Shown here: positions 9,505-18,995 of the stretch, piece by piece
Layout: every line of letters begins with the position of its first letter
Numbering within the stretch: position 1 is the first letter of the stretch
NCBI RefSeq assembly: GCF_024380015.1
Contig: NZ_CP101508.1
Location: 2,046,902 to 2,110,901 of the forward strand
Source: Photobacterium atrarenae
Lineage (GTDB): Bacteria > Pseudomonadota > Gammaproteobacteria > Enterobacterales > Vibrionaceae
DNA length: 64,000 nt
Direction: 5' to 3'
Position numbers and translations under genes: made by a program
Notes under the pieces: model-generated
What the model was told of the DNA's origin: nothing
Database searches by the model: none
The model's input: the letters and a program-made list of their open reading frames with translations, nothing else

Positions 9505-10761
9505 TCAGGTGCGCTTCCTCACCATGCCACTCAATGCCAGCATGACCAGCCCTGCCGAGACAACAAATGTGACTGCAAACGCAACGACCGATTGAGGCTG
9601 CCCGGTTGGCGCAACAGCCATTGCAACGAGATACACCCACCCCAACACGGAGGCGCCGGCCATCAGGCCCAGGTTGCGGGAAAGATTCAGCAGTGCTGAC
9701 GTTACACCTTTGCGCCCTTCTTGAACGTTTTTCATCACCAAGGTGTTGTTTGCCGCCTGAAACATCGCATAGCCGGCCGTGATCATCACCAAGGGAACCA
9801 CATAGCCAAACGCTGCCGCTCCAGGGAAGCTCAACCCCCAAATGGAGAGCAGCGCAATAAGCAAGCAGCCAGACAACATCACCACAAGCCCCGTCCGGAT
9901 GACAAAACCGGGGCCCCGGTTATCGGTTAACTTTCCGGCAGGCGCTCCGGTCACGGCAGCAACAACCGGGCCGAATGCCATCACCAAGCCAATCTGCTCC
10001 GTCGTCAGTCCGATCCCATCGCTGAGGTAAAACGGGCCCACCACCATGGTCGACATAATCACTGCCGAAACGAGAAAGTTTGCGCCACAGCTGCGTTGCA
10101 GCCCTGTGCTTTCCCTGAGGTGGTGCCACAAATGGCCTTGCGGAACCGAACTTGGGGCGACCGAACGGCGATCCGGCAACTGGCGCGCCGAGATCAAAAA
10201 CGACAAGATGCTCACCGGTAGACTGACATAGAACAGAGCATGCCAGTGAAAATACGTGATCAACAACCCGCCCAAAACCGGGCCAAGGGCGGTCCCGACC
10301 GCAGAGGTGGTGCCCAACACACCCATCGCAAGTCCCGTTTTTGACGCCGGGAGCAAATCGCTGACAAAGGTCATCGCCAGGCTGATCATCAGCGCAGCCC
10401 CCACCCCTTGAACCAGGCGCGCCATGATCAACGGGGTCAGACTCTCTGCTAATACGCAGCCGATGGTCCCCAGCGAGAAAATACAGATCCCCGACAACAT
10501 CACCGGCTTGCGCCCCCACCGGTCGCCCCACCAGCCTGCCATGGGCATCAGACAAGTCATGGCCAGCAGATAAGTCACGACCAGCCATTGCACCGCCGGC
10601 ATCGACACAGCAAGCCTGTTGGCCAAGTCGGGTAGCGCAACATTGACCACACTGATATTAAACGACGAGAGCAACAGCCCCATGGCCAGCCCTACCAATG
10701 CCAACCGACTGGCCAGGGGGAACGATTCCTCCCGCGCCAGCTCTGAAATATCTTCTCTCAT
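9505..10761 (-). CDS. MFS drug-efflux-type transporter (DHA2/EmrB-like)
   Basis: A 418-aa major facilitator with about 12 membrane segments. Seen are the motif-A region GWWGDRWGRKPVM after TM2 and a motif-C-like GTALGPVLGGLL in TM5, the mark of proton-driven antiporters. The N-terminal SFNISVVNVALPDL phrase is typical of the EmrB/QacA (DHA2) group, although the protein has the shorter 12-TM length. The ATG at 10761 has GGAGAAG upstream; the longer frame to 10794 runs into the promoter region of the neighbour. It is divergent from a LysR gene whose start lies 114 bp away. Substrate unknown. Confidence 0.85.
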   Translation of the reverse strand: MREDISELAREESFPLASRLALVGLAMGLLLSSFNISVVNVALPDLANRLAVSMPAVQWLVVTYLLAMTCLMPMAGWWGDRWGRKPVMLSGICIFSLGTIGCVLAESLTPLIMARLVQGVGAALMISLAMTFVSDLLPASKTGLAMGVLGTTSAVGTALGPVLGGLLITYFHWHALFYVSLPVSILSFLISARQLPDRRSVAPSSVPQGHLWHHLRESTGLQRSCGANFLVSAVIMSTMVVGPFYLSDGIGLTTEQIGLVMAFGPVVAAVTGAPAGKLTDNRGPGFVIRTGLVVMLSGCLLIALLSIWGLSFPGAAAFGYVVPLVMITAGYAMFQAANNTLVMKNVQEGRKGVTSALLNLSRNLGLMAGASVLGWVYLVAMAVAPTGQPQSVVAFAVTFVVSAGLVMLALSGMVRKRT

Positions 10762-10875
10762 ACACACTTCTCCGGATTGAAAATCAAGTTTCAATCCATT
10801 CTAAAAGCGCCCCATATACAGCGGAAGGTGCATGATTTACACTCATCACATGCACCAAACGCCATAGGTGAATCA

Positions 10876-11769
10876 ATGAAAGACAACGACTTGAATCTGC
10901 TCCCTGCGCTCAACATTCTGCTTGAAGAGCGCAATGTTGCCCGGGCCGCAAAGCGGATGAATCTGAGCCAATCCGCCATGAGCCGGACGCTGGCACGGTT
11001 GCGAGCAACCATGAATGATCCGCTGTTAGTCCGGGCCGGACGAGGCTTGGTGCCATCCCCGCGAGCGTTGGAGATTCAGGCTCGGGTCAGTCGATTGACC
11101 CTGGACGCCGAGGCGATCTTAAAACCTGCGACACCGCTGGATATTGCCGGAATCGAGCGGACCTTTACCTTAGTTGCCAGTGACGGGTTTATGGAAAGTA
11201 TTGGCGGCGAGCTGGTCAAACGCGTGGCAGCACAAGCGCCGGGCATTCGTATTCGCTTCCTACCGCGCGCCGCCTCCCAGGGCAACGGTTTACGCGATGG
11301 CAGTGTGGATATTGAGACCGGAAAACTCAAAGCAACCACCCACCCGGAGCTGCTGGTCCGCAGGTTGTTTGACGATCGATTCATCGGGGTGGTCAGCAAA
11401 GATCACCCCCTTTCTAACACCAAAGTTACGCTGAGCAAATATCTCGACGGGCGACATATCGGTGTATTCCGGGACAATCAAAACAACTGCCACCTGGAGT
11501 CCATGCTGAGCAAGCCGGAGCGCCTCCTCACGATTCAGGCAGTTGTCGGCAGCTATACCGGTGCAGTCGCGCTGGCGCGGGCCACCGGATGTATCGCAAC
11601 CGTTCCGGCCAGGCACACCGCAAGCTTTTGCCAAGAAATGCATCGCTTCCCGCTGCCCTTTGACGTCCCCGCCATCACGGTTTCTATGTTTTGGCACCCA
11701 AGAATGAATGCAGACCAAGCCCATCGCTGGCTGAGAGAAAAAATCATCGAAATCAGCGCCGAGCTATAA
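10876..11769 (+). CDS. LysR-family regulator, divergent from the MFS exporter
   Basis: A 297-aa LysR-type regulator. The DNA-binding part reads DLNLLPALNILLEERNVARA then LSQSAMSRTLARLR and DPLLVRAGRG, the subtype seen in NodD/LinR/NahR-like proteins. The ATG at 10876 follows AGGTGAA. An in-frame upstream extension to 10777 would add 33 residues outside the family and was rejected. It probably controls the divergent MFS gene, a common arrangement for efflux pumps induced by their substrate. Effector unknown. Confidence 0.85.
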   Translation: MKDNDLNLLPALNILLEERNVARAAKRMNLSQSAMSRTLARLRATMNDPLLVRAGRGLVPSPRALEIQARVSRLTLDAEAILKPATPLDIAGIERTFTLVASDGFMESIGGELVKRVAAQAPGIRIRFLPRAASQGNGLRDGSVDIETGKLKATTHPELLVRRLFDDRFIGVVSKDHPLSNTKVTLSKYLDGRHIGVFRDNQNNCHLESMLSKPERLLTIQAVVGSYTGAVALARATGCIATVPARHTASFCQEMHRFPLPFDVPAITVSMFWHPRMNADQAHRWLREKIIEISAEL

Positions 11770-11810
11770 AGCCGGCGCCAAAAACAGCCGGCGTATTTGA
11801 TCGCACTCAC

Positions 11811-12086
11811 TTAAGCGCGCTTGATCCGTACCACTTTCATCACTTCCATCTCAAACCCGGCAATCGTCTCAATGCTCGGGTAATAAGTCATATTGACCGG
11901 GCAGCCTTTGAGGCTCTGATACTTTTTCTTGCGGCGAAACTGAAACGGCGCATCACACCCGTCGATCATCAGGGTATGCAGGATCCAGTCACCATCTTCG
12001 CGTTGGGTATGAGAATATACCTTCAGCGCTTCAGAATGAACCAGCTGGGCATGGCCTTGCAGTAATTTATCAACCGGCGATTTCAT
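11811..12086 (-). CDS. Uncharacterised 91-aa protein
   Basis: A small soluble protein with no signal peptide or membrane segment. It has a basic stretch FRRKKKYQSLKGCP and aromatic residues through the middle. The ATG at 12086 is preceded by GAGGGA at 5-nt spacing, which supports real translation. I do not recognise a named family. It is convergent with the LysR gene (41 bp apart) and preceded by a long intergenic region. Confidence 0.7.
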   Translation of the reverse strand: MKSPVDKLLQGHAQLVHSEALKVYSHTQREDGDWILHTLMIDGCDAPFQFRRKKKYQSLKGCPVNMTYYPSIETIAGFEMEVMKVVRIKRA

Positions 12087-12395
12087 GGCGTCCCTCATGT
12101 TGTCTGCGTTTGGTATCTTGGGCCTGTCGCGTCAATGCCGCTAGAGACTTTCACATCGCATCATGGTACATCGACTGCGCCTGCGCTCGCAAAACAGTTC
12201 CGATCATTGGCACACCGGCCTCCAGCCTGTTTCGCAACGAACTGTTGCAAACCAAGGGCGCAACAGCTGCGTCATTTCTGGATGAAAAGACCCAAAAGGG
12301 TTGAATGCCGCATCCGTATCAGGATTAAGACACTTTGGCCTCCGGGTGTCCGCTAGTATTTAACTTGCCCTTAGGTCTTAGATGTACGCACAAAG
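12087..12395. other. Intergenic region without a recognised gene
   Basis: About 310 bp upstream of the 91-aa gene. No open frame with a convincing ribosome-binding site was seen on either strand. It presumably holds the promoter of the 91-aa gene and ends at an orphan plus-strand terminator, which leaves room for a small RNA. Confidence 0.5.
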
Positions 12396-12424
12396 AAAGC
12401 CCGCGATGCGGGCTTTTTTTGTGG
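12396..12424 (+). terminator. Orphan Rho-independent terminator
   Basis: A 9-bp perfect stem (AAAGCCCGC / GCGGGCTTT, loop GAT) is followed by a run of Ts reading on the plus strand. No plus-strand gene lies upstream within 600 bp, so it may end a small RNA or block read-through towards the convergent gene. Confidence 0.8.
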
Positions 12425-12471
12425 TAATTTTTTGGCCTGGCTCAATACCGGAACCGCATTCTCAGCGCTAA

Positions 12472-12496
12472 CAAAAACAGAGCGCCGAAGCGCTCT
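12472..12496 (-). terminator. Rho-independent terminator of the nucleoside transporter gene
   Basis: A 7-bp stem (AGAGCGC / GCGCTCT) with a TTCG tetraloop on the minus strand is followed by GTTTTTGTT. It lies 28 bp past the stop codon of the CNT gene. Confidence 0.8.
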
Positions 12497-12523
12497 GTGG
12501 TCATTGCAGCCATTGCAGAAAAA

Positions 12524-13747
12524 TCAGAAGGACAAGAAAACCCCGGCAACGGTCGCACTCATCAGGTTGGCCAGCGTCGCTGCGAAAATAGCTTTCATCC
12601 CCAGGCGCGCAATGTTCGGACGTCGGCTCGGGACCACACCGCCCAGCCCCCCCATCAGCATGGCAATGGAAGTCAGGTTGGCAAAGCCACACAGGGCAAA
12701 GGTCACAATCGCCTGCGAATGCTCGCTGAGCTGCGCTTTCACCGCCATCAGATCGGCAAACGCGACAAACTCATTGACCGCGATCTTCTTGCCGATCAGG
12801 CTCGCAGCCACGGTCGCTTCAGACCAAGGCACACCAATCAGCCAGGCAACCGGGGCAAACAGATAGCCAAACAGCAACTCCAGGCTCAGATGCTCCAGCC
12901 CAATCAGTTGACCCAGATGACCCAGGCCACCATTGAGCAGGGCAATCAGGCTGATAATCGCCAGCAGGCTAGCACCCACCGCCATCGCGATTTGTAAGCC
13001 GCTCAACGCACCTTGCGACGCCGCATCGATGATATTGACCGGCGCATTGTCTTCTTGCGTTTCCAGTTCATCTTGCTCCAGCGGCATTTCGGTCTGCGGC
13101 ACCAGGATCTTAGCCATCATCAGACCAGCCGGGGCCGACATAAAGCTGGCCGCGATCAAATAACTGATTTCAACACCCAGCCCGGCATAACCAACCAGGG
13201 TACCGCCGGCCACCGAGGCCAGACCGCCCACCATCACAGCGAACAGCTCAGAGCGACTCATCTTGGCCAGGAACGGACGGACGACCAGCGGCGCTTCAAC
13301 GGAACCGACAAAGATATTGGCCGTGGCCGACATCGACTCAGTCCGGCTGGTCCCCAGCAGACGTTGCAATGCACCGCCCATAGCGCGGATCACCCACCCC
13401 ATGACACCGAGGTAGTAAAACACGGAAATCAAGGCAGAGAAGAATACGATGGTCGGGAGAACATTGACCGCGAAAATAAAGCCGATTTTAAACTTCGCCA
13501 AGTCGCCAAACAGAAACTCAGAGCCGATACGGCCGTAATCAATCACACCGGAGACAGCGCCGGACACCGTGTTCAACACGTCTCGCCCAAGCGGTACGTA
13601 CAGTATGAAGCCGGCAAACACGAGCTGAATCCCAAACGCACCGCCAACGGTCCGCCAGTTGATCGCCCGACGATTTTCAGAAAATAAGATAGCAACCGCA
13701 AATAGTGTGACAACGCCTAATAGGCTGACCAGATAACTCAAGGTCAT
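12524..13747 (-). CDS. nupC: Concentrative nucleoside transporter (NupC/CNT family)
   Basis: A 407-aa inner-membrane CNT carrier importing nucleosides with H+ or Na+. Family features include LRTVGGAF-like phrase NWRTVGGAFGIQ near residue 30, FVGSVEAPLVVRPF (nucleoside-binding region; many CNTs have GQxEAPL), KIAVNEFVAF and ALCGFANLTSIAM near the C-terminus. Length matches NupC/NupX. The ATG at 13747 fits the usual N-terminus, although GGAG lies unusually close to it. A longer frame to 13813 adds residues foreign to the family. A CRP-like site lies about 60 bp upstream. No other gene shares the transcript. Confidence 0.9.
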   Translation of the reverse strand: MTLSYLVSLLGVVTLFAVAILFSENRRAINWRTVGGAFGIQLVFAGFILYVPLGRDVLNTVSGAVSGVIDYGRIGSEFLFGDLAKFKIGFIFAVNVLPTIVFFSALISVFYYLGVMGWVIRAMGGALQRLLGTSRTESMSATANIFVGSVEAPLVVRPFLAKMSRSELFAVMVGGLASVAGGTLVGYAGLGVEISYLIAASFMSAPAGLMMAKILVPQTEMPLEQDELETQEDNAPVNIIDAASQGALSGLQIAMAVGASLLAIISLIALLNGGLGHLGQLIGLEHLSLELLFGYLFAPVAWLIGVPWSEATVAASLIGKKIAVNEFVAFADLMAVKAQLSEHSQAIVTFALCGFANLTSIAMLMGGLGGVVPSRRPNIARLGMKAIFAATLANLMSATVAGVFLSF

Positions 13748-13805
13748 TCTCCAGTGTAAAGCTTGTAGTAAACGATTGCGGCGGCATTGTAGGGATAAAT
13801 AAAAC

Positions 13806-13821
13806 TGTGACAAGGTTCAAA
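13806..13821. promoter_or_regulatory. Possible CRP-binding site upstream of nupC-like gene
   Basis: TGTGA-N6-TCAAA matches the CRP consensus TGTGA-N6-TCACA with a perfect left and a 4/5 right half. Nucleoside carriers are commonly CRP-activated. The position, about 60 bp before the start codon, is compatible. Confidence 0.4.
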
Positions 13822-14073
13822 TTGTTATCGCTTTTTACACTTGCGATACACCCAAAGGGAAAATTGCCGACTTTCCCGCCAAAGCAAACGAAATCGGCAG
13901 ATTGGTGCCTCACAGGAATACTGTTGTTTCTCTACAGAACAATCCCCTCCCTCAATTCCCCGCGAGAATTTATTGTCGCTCCTCAATGGACCATCATTTT
14001 TCCAGGAGTCATCCCCTCGCATTCGCCGGATATCGCCTAGACTAGTCTAGGGAAATCACCACTCTCTCATCTC
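13822..14073. other. Intergenic region with a perfect palindrome, no gene
   Basis: Between the CNT gene promoter and the end of a LysR gene. Short frames here lack ribosome-binding sites. The only notable element is a 16-bp perfect palindrome at 14036-14051. Confidence 0.5.
14036..14051. repeat. 16-bp perfect palindrome rich in CTAG
   Basis: CCTAGACTAGTCTAGG is its own reverse complement and contains three CTAG tetramers, a rare word in many gammaproteobacteria. It lies 23 bp past the LysR stop codon. No T-run follows, so it is not a standard terminator. Confidence 0.6.
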
Positions 14074-14994
14074 TCAGAACAAAGTCCGGTCCCAGATAGC
14101 AGGCTCACCGATATGCGCCCGGACGAAATCAATAAAGACTTTGACCTTCAGGGGCAAAAACTTGTGGCGCGGATAAATTGCATATAAAGGCAGGTGCTGA
14201 CTCAGTTCCCAGTCCGGCATTAAGCGGATCAGCCGCCCTTCGCGGAACTCATCTTTCAGCAGATAGGTAGCCAGATAGCCGATCCCATTCCCTGATAGGG
14301 TTGCATCACGTATGGCATCAGCAGAATCAACCCGGTAATTTCCCTTCACCTTCACATTCTGGGTTTGCGCGCCCTGCCGAAAACACCAGATATCATCCTT
14401 ACGCTCCCGGCTATGGTAGGTAATACAATTATGCGCGCCCAGATCCTGCGGCTGATACGGTATCCCGGACTTCGCCAGATAGTCCGGGCTGGCCGCCAAC
14501 ACAAAACGGCAATCGGTCAGATGCCGAGCCACAAAGCCTTCCGGCGGTGCATCCATCATCCCAATCCACAAATCCAATTGCTCTGCAATTAAATCCACCT
14601 TGTGGTCAAACAGGCTCATTTCCAGATCCAGCAACGGATACTGCTCATGAAACTCAGAGATGTAAGGCCCAATATGATTGAGCGCAAAGGACTGAGCCAC
14701 ACCGACCCGCAGCGCCCCTTGCAAGGTATCGGGGTCGGTCAGCAGCTCGCTTTCCGCCTCGTTGATTTCATCAACAATACTGGCACAATGGCGGGCAAAC
14801 CTGAGCCCGGCTTCTGTCAGGGCAAATGAGCGTGTGGTCCGCTGTACCAACTGAACCCCAAGCCGGGCTTCGAGCTGTTGGATCTGCTTACTAACCTGAG
14901 GCCGGGAAATATCCAGAAGCTGCGCGGCACGGGTAAAGCTCTGCTGCTTATTCAGCGCATGAAAGATCACCATCTGCTGGACTTGTTTAAGCAT
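14074..14994 (-). CDS. LysR-family regulator, not paired with a target gene
   Basis: A 306-aa LysR-type regulator. The helix-turn-helix reads MVIFHALNKQQSFTRAAQLL then RPQVSKQIQQLEARLGVQLV, followed by a standard effector domain. The ATG at 14994 has AAGGTG just upstream; the frame extends to 15099 but those 35 residues do not belong to the family. Unlike most LysR genes in this window it has no divergent partner. The gene upstream is a chemoreceptor on the same strand with its own terminator, so the target is unknown. Confidence 0.85.
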   Translation of the reverse strand: MLKQVQQMVIFHALNKQQSFTRAAQLLDISRPQVSKQIQQLEARLGVQLVQRTTRSFALTEAGLRFARHCASIVDEINEAESELLTDPDTLQGALRVGVAQSFALNHIGPYISEFHEQYPLLDLEMSLFDHKVDLIAEQLDLWIGMMDAPPEGFVARHLTDCRFVLAASPDYLAKSGIPYQPQDLGAHNCITYHSRERKDDIWCFRQGAQTQNVKVKGNYRVDSADAIRDATLSGNGIGYLATYLLKDEFREGRLIRLMPDWELSQHLPLYAIYPRHKFLPLKVKVFIDFVRAHIGEPAIWDRTLF

Positions 14995-15091
14995 ATACAC
15001 CTTAGTTATGTTGTTTCCTGCCCGTATGCTTACCAAAAGAGTGTGGTTGTCATCCCAACCTGAATCAAATAGGCAAACGGTTTTTGGTGCC

Positions 15092-15121
15092 AAAAACAAA
15101 AAGACCTGTCAGTGACAGGCC
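15092..15121 (-). terminator. Rho-independent terminator of the chemoreceptor gene
   Basis: On the minus strand GGCCTGTC-ACT-GACAGGTC forms an 8-bp stem (one G-T pair) followed by TTTTTGTTTTT. It is 39 bp beyond the stop codon of the methyl-accepting protein. Confidence 0.85.
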
Positions 15122-15159
15122 TTTGATGTTGAGGATGTCTTTTATTTTACGGCAAACGA

Positions 15160-16788
15160 TCAGATCTTAAAGAAGGACAATTGCTGCTTTTGCTGCTCCG
15201 CCAGCTGAGACAGTTCGCCGCTGGCAGCTGCACTCTGGGTGATCCCCGCGACATTCTGATTGATAATTTCAGACATGTTGGTCACGTTACGATTGATCTC
15301 CTGCGTTACTTGAGACTGCTGCTCCGCTGCTGTCGCAACCTGGGTATTCATATCATTAATTTGCTCGATAGCATTGGTGATCCCCATCAGCGCTTCATTG
15401 GCTTCATTGGCCAGCTGCTGGTTGCGTCCCAGCATTTCCAGGCTGGATTGCATGCTTTCATTGGCCATATTCGACTGTGATTGCAACTCTTCGATAATCG
15501 CCTGGATTTCCTGGGTCGAGTCCTGAGTCCGAGCCGCCAGCATCCGAACTTCATCGGCCACCACGGCAAAGCCGCGGCCAGATTCACCGGCACGCGCTGC
15601 TTCAATTGCGGCATTCAGTGCCAGCAGATTGGTCTGCTCAGAGATCCCCTGGATTACTTCGATCACCTTGCTGATTTGCTCTGATTGCTCTTTCAGACGA
15701 GTCACCACGCCCGCAGCATCGTTCAGCTTCTCACCCATCTGGATGCTCGCTGAGTTACTCTGATCAAACTTATTCAACCCTTCGCGAGCCAGCTCATCGG
15801 TTTCTTTGGCTGATGCATCAGCCGCCGTCGCGGTATCGCTGACATTATCCGCCGTGCTGGACAGCTCATTAACCGCCGAAGCCACCTGATCCACTTCATT
15901 CAGCTCCGCTTGGGCATTCACTTCCGCCTGAGTCATCACCGATGCCAGTTCGGTTGAAGCCGAAGCCACATCTTCGCTAATCCGAATCAGGGCATTAACA
16001 GTGGTGCGCAGCTGGGTTACGGTTTCATTGACATCGCCACTCAGTCGCGCAATCTCATTGGTTCCGTCCTGCTCGGCCCGGACCTGCAAGTTCCCGCCGG
16101 CAACTTCACGCATCACCGCCTGCAGCCGGGCAATCGGGTTAACAATCAAGCCGGATAGCCACCAGGCCACCAGCATCGCCAGAACAAAAATCGCCGAAAT
16201 CACCATGGCTGCCTTGCTCTTCAGAGCCTGGCTGTCTGCCAGGCTATCATCCAGCCGTTCACCGGAAAACCGGTTCACCTGCTGCGACAGCGCATTGACT
16301 GAAGCGACCATGTCCCCACCGATCTGCTTGTACCGGTCAATAAAGGCATCAAACTCACCCTTCGGAAGTAAACCCTGATCATAACGATTCAGTACAGGCA
16401 CCGCACGTTGAGAGTAGCTCGTATAAGCTTGAATATTGGCATTGACCTGCTCAACCTGAGCTCTGAACACCGGCTCTTGCGCCAGATTATCTAAGGCCGT
16501 AGAAATACTACTTGTCACGGCTTGCAGTTCCTGTTGAAACGCAGAACGTCTTGCGGGATCATAGATCGCATAAACAGCACTGATTCGCAAAGGATAAAGC
16601 TGATCATCCACTTGGGCCAGGGTATCTTTGTATTCAATCAGGGACGATGTATTGTGAAAAATTTCTTCCTGCTCATGTTCCAGTTCACTTTTTACCACCA
16701 CCAGGGAAATAAACATCACCACCACGATGAACAAGACGGGTAACAGCACCTGTAGCCGCACCGATAAATTTTTGATTAATGACTGCAT
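15160..16788 (-). CDS. Methyl-accepting chemotaxis protein
   Basis: A 542-aa membrane chemoreceptor. TM1 lies at about 14-36. A roughly 155-residue periplasmic four-helix-type sensor follows, then TM2 near 193-216 ([20 protein letters not shown]), a HAMP domain, and a long coiled-coil signalling domain. The hairpin tip carries [20 protein letters not shown], the CheA/CheW contact region. The C-terminus (LSFFKI) has no CheR-binding pentapeptide. The ATG at 16788 follows GAGG at 5 nt. It is divergent from pstSCAB, so sensing phosphate or an associated signal is possible, but the ligand is not evident from sequence. Confidence 0.92.
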   Translation of the reverse strand: MQSLIKNLSVRLQVLLPVLFIVVVMFISLVVVKSELEHEQEEIFHNTSSLIEYKDTLAQVDDQLYPLRISAVYAIYDPARRSAFQQELQAVTSSISTALDNLAQEPVFRAQVEQVNANIQAYTSYSQRAVPVLNRYDQGLLPKGEFDAFIDRYKQIGGDMVASVNALSQQVNRFSGERLDDSLADSQALKSKAAMVISAIFVLAMLVAWWLSGLIVNPIARLQAVMREVAGGNLQVRAEQDGTNEIARLSGDVNETVTQLRTTVNALIRISEDVASASTELASVMTQAEVNAQAELNEVDQVASAVNELSSTADNVSDTATAADASAKETDELAREGLNKFDQSNSASIQMGEKLNDAAGVVTRLKEQSEQISKVIEVIQGISEQTNLLALNAAIEAARAGESGRGFAVVADEVRMLAARTQDSTQEIQAIIEELQSQSNMANESMQSSLEMLGRNQQLANEANEALMGITNAIEQINDMNTQVATAAEQQSQVTQEINRNVTNMSEIINQNVAGITQSAAASGELSQLAEQQKQQLSFFKI

Positions 16789-17070
16789 CAAAACCTCAAA
16801 CAAATAAAATGTCGCGTCCCTGCACGAACTCGGGCGGCATTATGCTGATAAACAGCACCAAAAGATAGATTCAAGTCACAAAAAAATACAATTTAGGATG
16901 ACAGGGTGGCAAAAGTGTCATAATGCCGCCATCGGGCTATTACGACGGCAAATCTATGGCGCTTGTTACCCCGGAAAAGCAACAAACCTTGAAAAAACAT
17001 TCCCTTGCGAGCGCCAAAAAAAGAGCAAAGCTCATGATCGTCATATAGTGTTCAAAGTTCTGAAACATGA
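16789..17070. other. Divergent intergenic region between chemoreceptor and pstS
   Basis: About 280 bp before the Pho box, containing promoter DNA for both directions. A second, weaker Pho-box-like stretch (TCGTCATATA with following TGTTCAA) lies at about 17037-17054. No gene is supported. Confidence 0.5.
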
Positions 17071-17088
17071 GTGTCATAAAACTCTCCT
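17071..17088 (+). promoter_or_regulatory. Pho box (PhoB operator) of the pst operon
   Basis: GTGTCATAAAACTCTCCT closely matches the PhoB consensus (CTGTCATA-A/T-A-A/T-CTGTCAY). It lies 64 bp before the pstS start codon, the expected place for PhoB activation under phosphate starvation. Confidence 0.75.
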
Positions 17089-17151
17089 AATCTTTCCCTC
17101 GTTCATTCAAAACCGACTGGCAAAACAGCCAAGCATTTAAGGATTAGGAAA

Positions 17152-17970
17152 ATGAAAACTAAGGTTATTGGTGCACTAGCCCTGGCAGGTTCAATGGTAT
17201 TCAACACTGCTGTCGCCAACGAAACAATTTCCGTTGTAGGCTCAAGCTCCGTATCACCTATCATGGAAGTTCTGGGGGAAACCTACGCACAACAACACGA
17301 CGTGACGGTTGAAGTTCAAGGCCCAGGCTCATCTGCTGGTATCCGTGCCGCTCACGATGGCTCTTCAGACCTGGGCATGAGCTCACGTAACCTCAAGTCT
17401 TCTGAAAAGGCCGACAATATTACAGAAGTTGTGATTGCACGCGACGGTATCGCTGTTGTCGTTCATAACAACAACCCAGTTTCTGACCTGACAAAAGAAG
17501 AAGTTGCCAAAATTTACAAAGGCGAAATCACAAACTGGAACCAGGTTGGCGGCGAAGACAAGCCAATCGTTGTTGCGACCCGTGACACCGCTTCTGGTAC
17601 CCGTGGCGCTTTTGAAGACATCATGAAGCTGAAGAAGAAAATCAACGGGACTAAAGTCTCTGCAATTTCTCAGCGTGCTCAGGTTGCCAGCGGTAACGGT
17701 CAGCTGAAAACCATCGTTGCCAACAACCCGTTTGCCATCGGCTACATCTCTCTGGGCTCTGTAGACGGCTCCGTGAAACCACTGGCAATCGAAGGCCACA
17801 AACCATCTGTTGAAGCGATTAAATCCGGCGAGTACGGTGTTCAGCGTCCGTTCCTGGTTGTATACAAAGACGGTCGCCCTTCGAAAGCCGCGCTGGAATT
17901 CCTGAACTGGATTCAGACCAAAGACGCACAGAAAATCGTATCAAGCAAAGGCTTCATCGCGATTAACTAA
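17152..17970 (+). CDS. pstS: Phosphate-binding periplasmic protein PstS
   Basis: A 272-aa secreted protein. The signal peptide covers residues 1-22 (LALAGSMVFNTAVA-N). The mature protein starts with ISVVGSSSVSPIMEVL, and has the phosphate-binding phrases GPGSSAGIRAAHDGSSDLG and RDTASGTRGAFE, characteristic of the short PstS family. It captures phosphate in the periplasm for PstCAB. The ATG is preceded by AGGATTAGG. It is the first gene of pstSCAB and lies just downstream of a Pho box. Codon use is more biased than in neighbours, fitting high expression. Confidence 0.95.
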   Translation: MKTKVIGALALAGSMVFNTAVANETISVVGSSSVSPIMEVLGETYAQQHDVTVEVQGPGSSAGIRAAHDGSSDLGMSSRNLKSSEKADNITEVVIARDGIAVVVHNNNPVSDLTKEEVAKIYKGEITNWNQVGGEDKPIVVATRDTASGTRGAFEDIMKLKKKINGTKVSAISQRAQVASGNGQLKTIVANNPFAIGYISLGSVDGSVKPLAIEGHKPSVEAIKSGEYGVQRPFLVVYKDGRPSKAALEFLNWIQTKDAQKIVSSKGFIAIN

Positions 17971-17989
17971 TTCACTTGCAACTCCTTTG

Positions 17990-18026
17990 CCGGCCAGCGT
18001 CCGATTTGGCGATGGCCGGTCTTTCT
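17990..18026 (+). terminator. Intra-operon stem-loop between pstS and pstC
   Basis: CCGGCCA pairs with TGGCCGG across a 16-nt loop and is followed by TCTTTCT. It is probably a partial terminator or mRNA-stabilising hairpin that raises PstS over the membrane subunits, as in other pst operons. Confidence 0.55.
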
Positions 18027-18076
18027 ATTCCTCGATATTTACTCGCCACAACTGTGGTTAAATATCTGGAGAACTC

Positions 18077-18991
18077 ATGATGACCATCGCAAATAATATC
18101 GAAAGAACGACCAAAGGATCGTCGCTCAAGGCCAAAGATAAAATTGACTGGCGCGAGCTCTTTTTCAAATACCTGTTCTTAGGCAGTGCTGCCCTGGGTA
18201 TTTTCTCACTCATCACGATCGGCTACTTTATTTTCCGTGAAGGCTACGCAGCCATTGAACACTCCGGGGTAACCGGCATTGTGTTCGGTAACGACTGGTT
18301 ACCACCTGCGCTTTACGGGATTGCGCCAATGATTGTCGCCTCAGTCGTCTCAACCGCCGGTGCGGTTGTCCTGGGTGTGCCAATTGGTGTCCTGACCGCA
18401 ATTTTCATTGCCGAAGTGGCCCCGAAACGTCTGTCAGACATCATCCGCCCGATGATCGAGTTGCTGGCCGGGATCCCTTCTGTGGTTTACGGCTTCTTCG
18501 GCCTGGTGATTATCGTGCCGATGATTCAGGATATCTTCCAGGTTCCGGCCGGGAACACTGTACTGGCCGGGGTGATCGTCCTCGCGGTGATGATTCTGCC
18601 AACCGTAATCACGGTTTCAGAAACCTCCATCCGTGCCGTACCGCGCAGCTACAAAGAAGGCTCGCTGGCATTGGGTGCCTCGCACATGTTCACCATCTTT
18701 AAGCTGCTGGTTCCGGCAGCCCGCTCCGGCATCATGACCGGCGTGATCCTCGGGATTGCCCGCGCCCTGGGTGAAACCATGGCCATCATCATGGTGATGG
18801 GGAACTCACCAGCCATGCCGGAAGGCCTGCTGGATTCTGCCCGGACCCTGACTGCAAACATTGCCATCGAAATGTCATACGCCACCGGTGTTCACGCCAG
18901 TGCGCTGTACGCCACCGGTATTGTACTGCTGGTCTTTATCATGATGTTGAACGCAGCCCTGCTGTACCTGAACCGCGAGCGTGCGAGGTAA
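18077..18991 (+). CDS. pstC: Phosphate ABC transporter permease PstC
   Basis: A 304-aa inner-membrane permease subunit with about six membrane segments. The conserved ABC-permease (EAA) loop reads YKEGSLALGASHMFTIFKLL near residue 195, and PIGVLTAIFIAEVAPKR near residue 100 is typical of PstC. It forms the phosphate channel with PstA. Two adjacent ATG codons (18077, 18080) both fit; GGAGAA lies upstream. The end is 4 bp before pstA. Confidence 0.95.
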   Translation: MMTIANNIERTTKGSSLKAKDKIDWRELFFKYLFLGSAALGIFSLITIGYFIFREGYAAIEHSGVTGIVFGNDWLPPALYGIAPMIVASVVSTAGAVVLGVPIGVLTAIFIAEVAPKRLSDIIRPMIELLAGIPSVVYGFFGLVIIVPMIQDIFQVPAGNTVLAGVIVLAVMILPTVITVSETSIRAVPRSYKEGSLALGASHMFTIFKLLVPAARSGIMTGVILGIARALGETMAIIMVMGNSPAMPEGLLDSARTLTANIAIEMSYATGVHASALYATGIVLLVFIMMLNAALLYLNRERAR

Positions 18992-18995
18992 TCCT

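Noticed and set aside
16903..16925. Second distant Pho box near the chemoreceptor promoter
   Set aside because: GTGTCATAAT occurs, but the partner heptamer is at the wrong spacing for PhoB.
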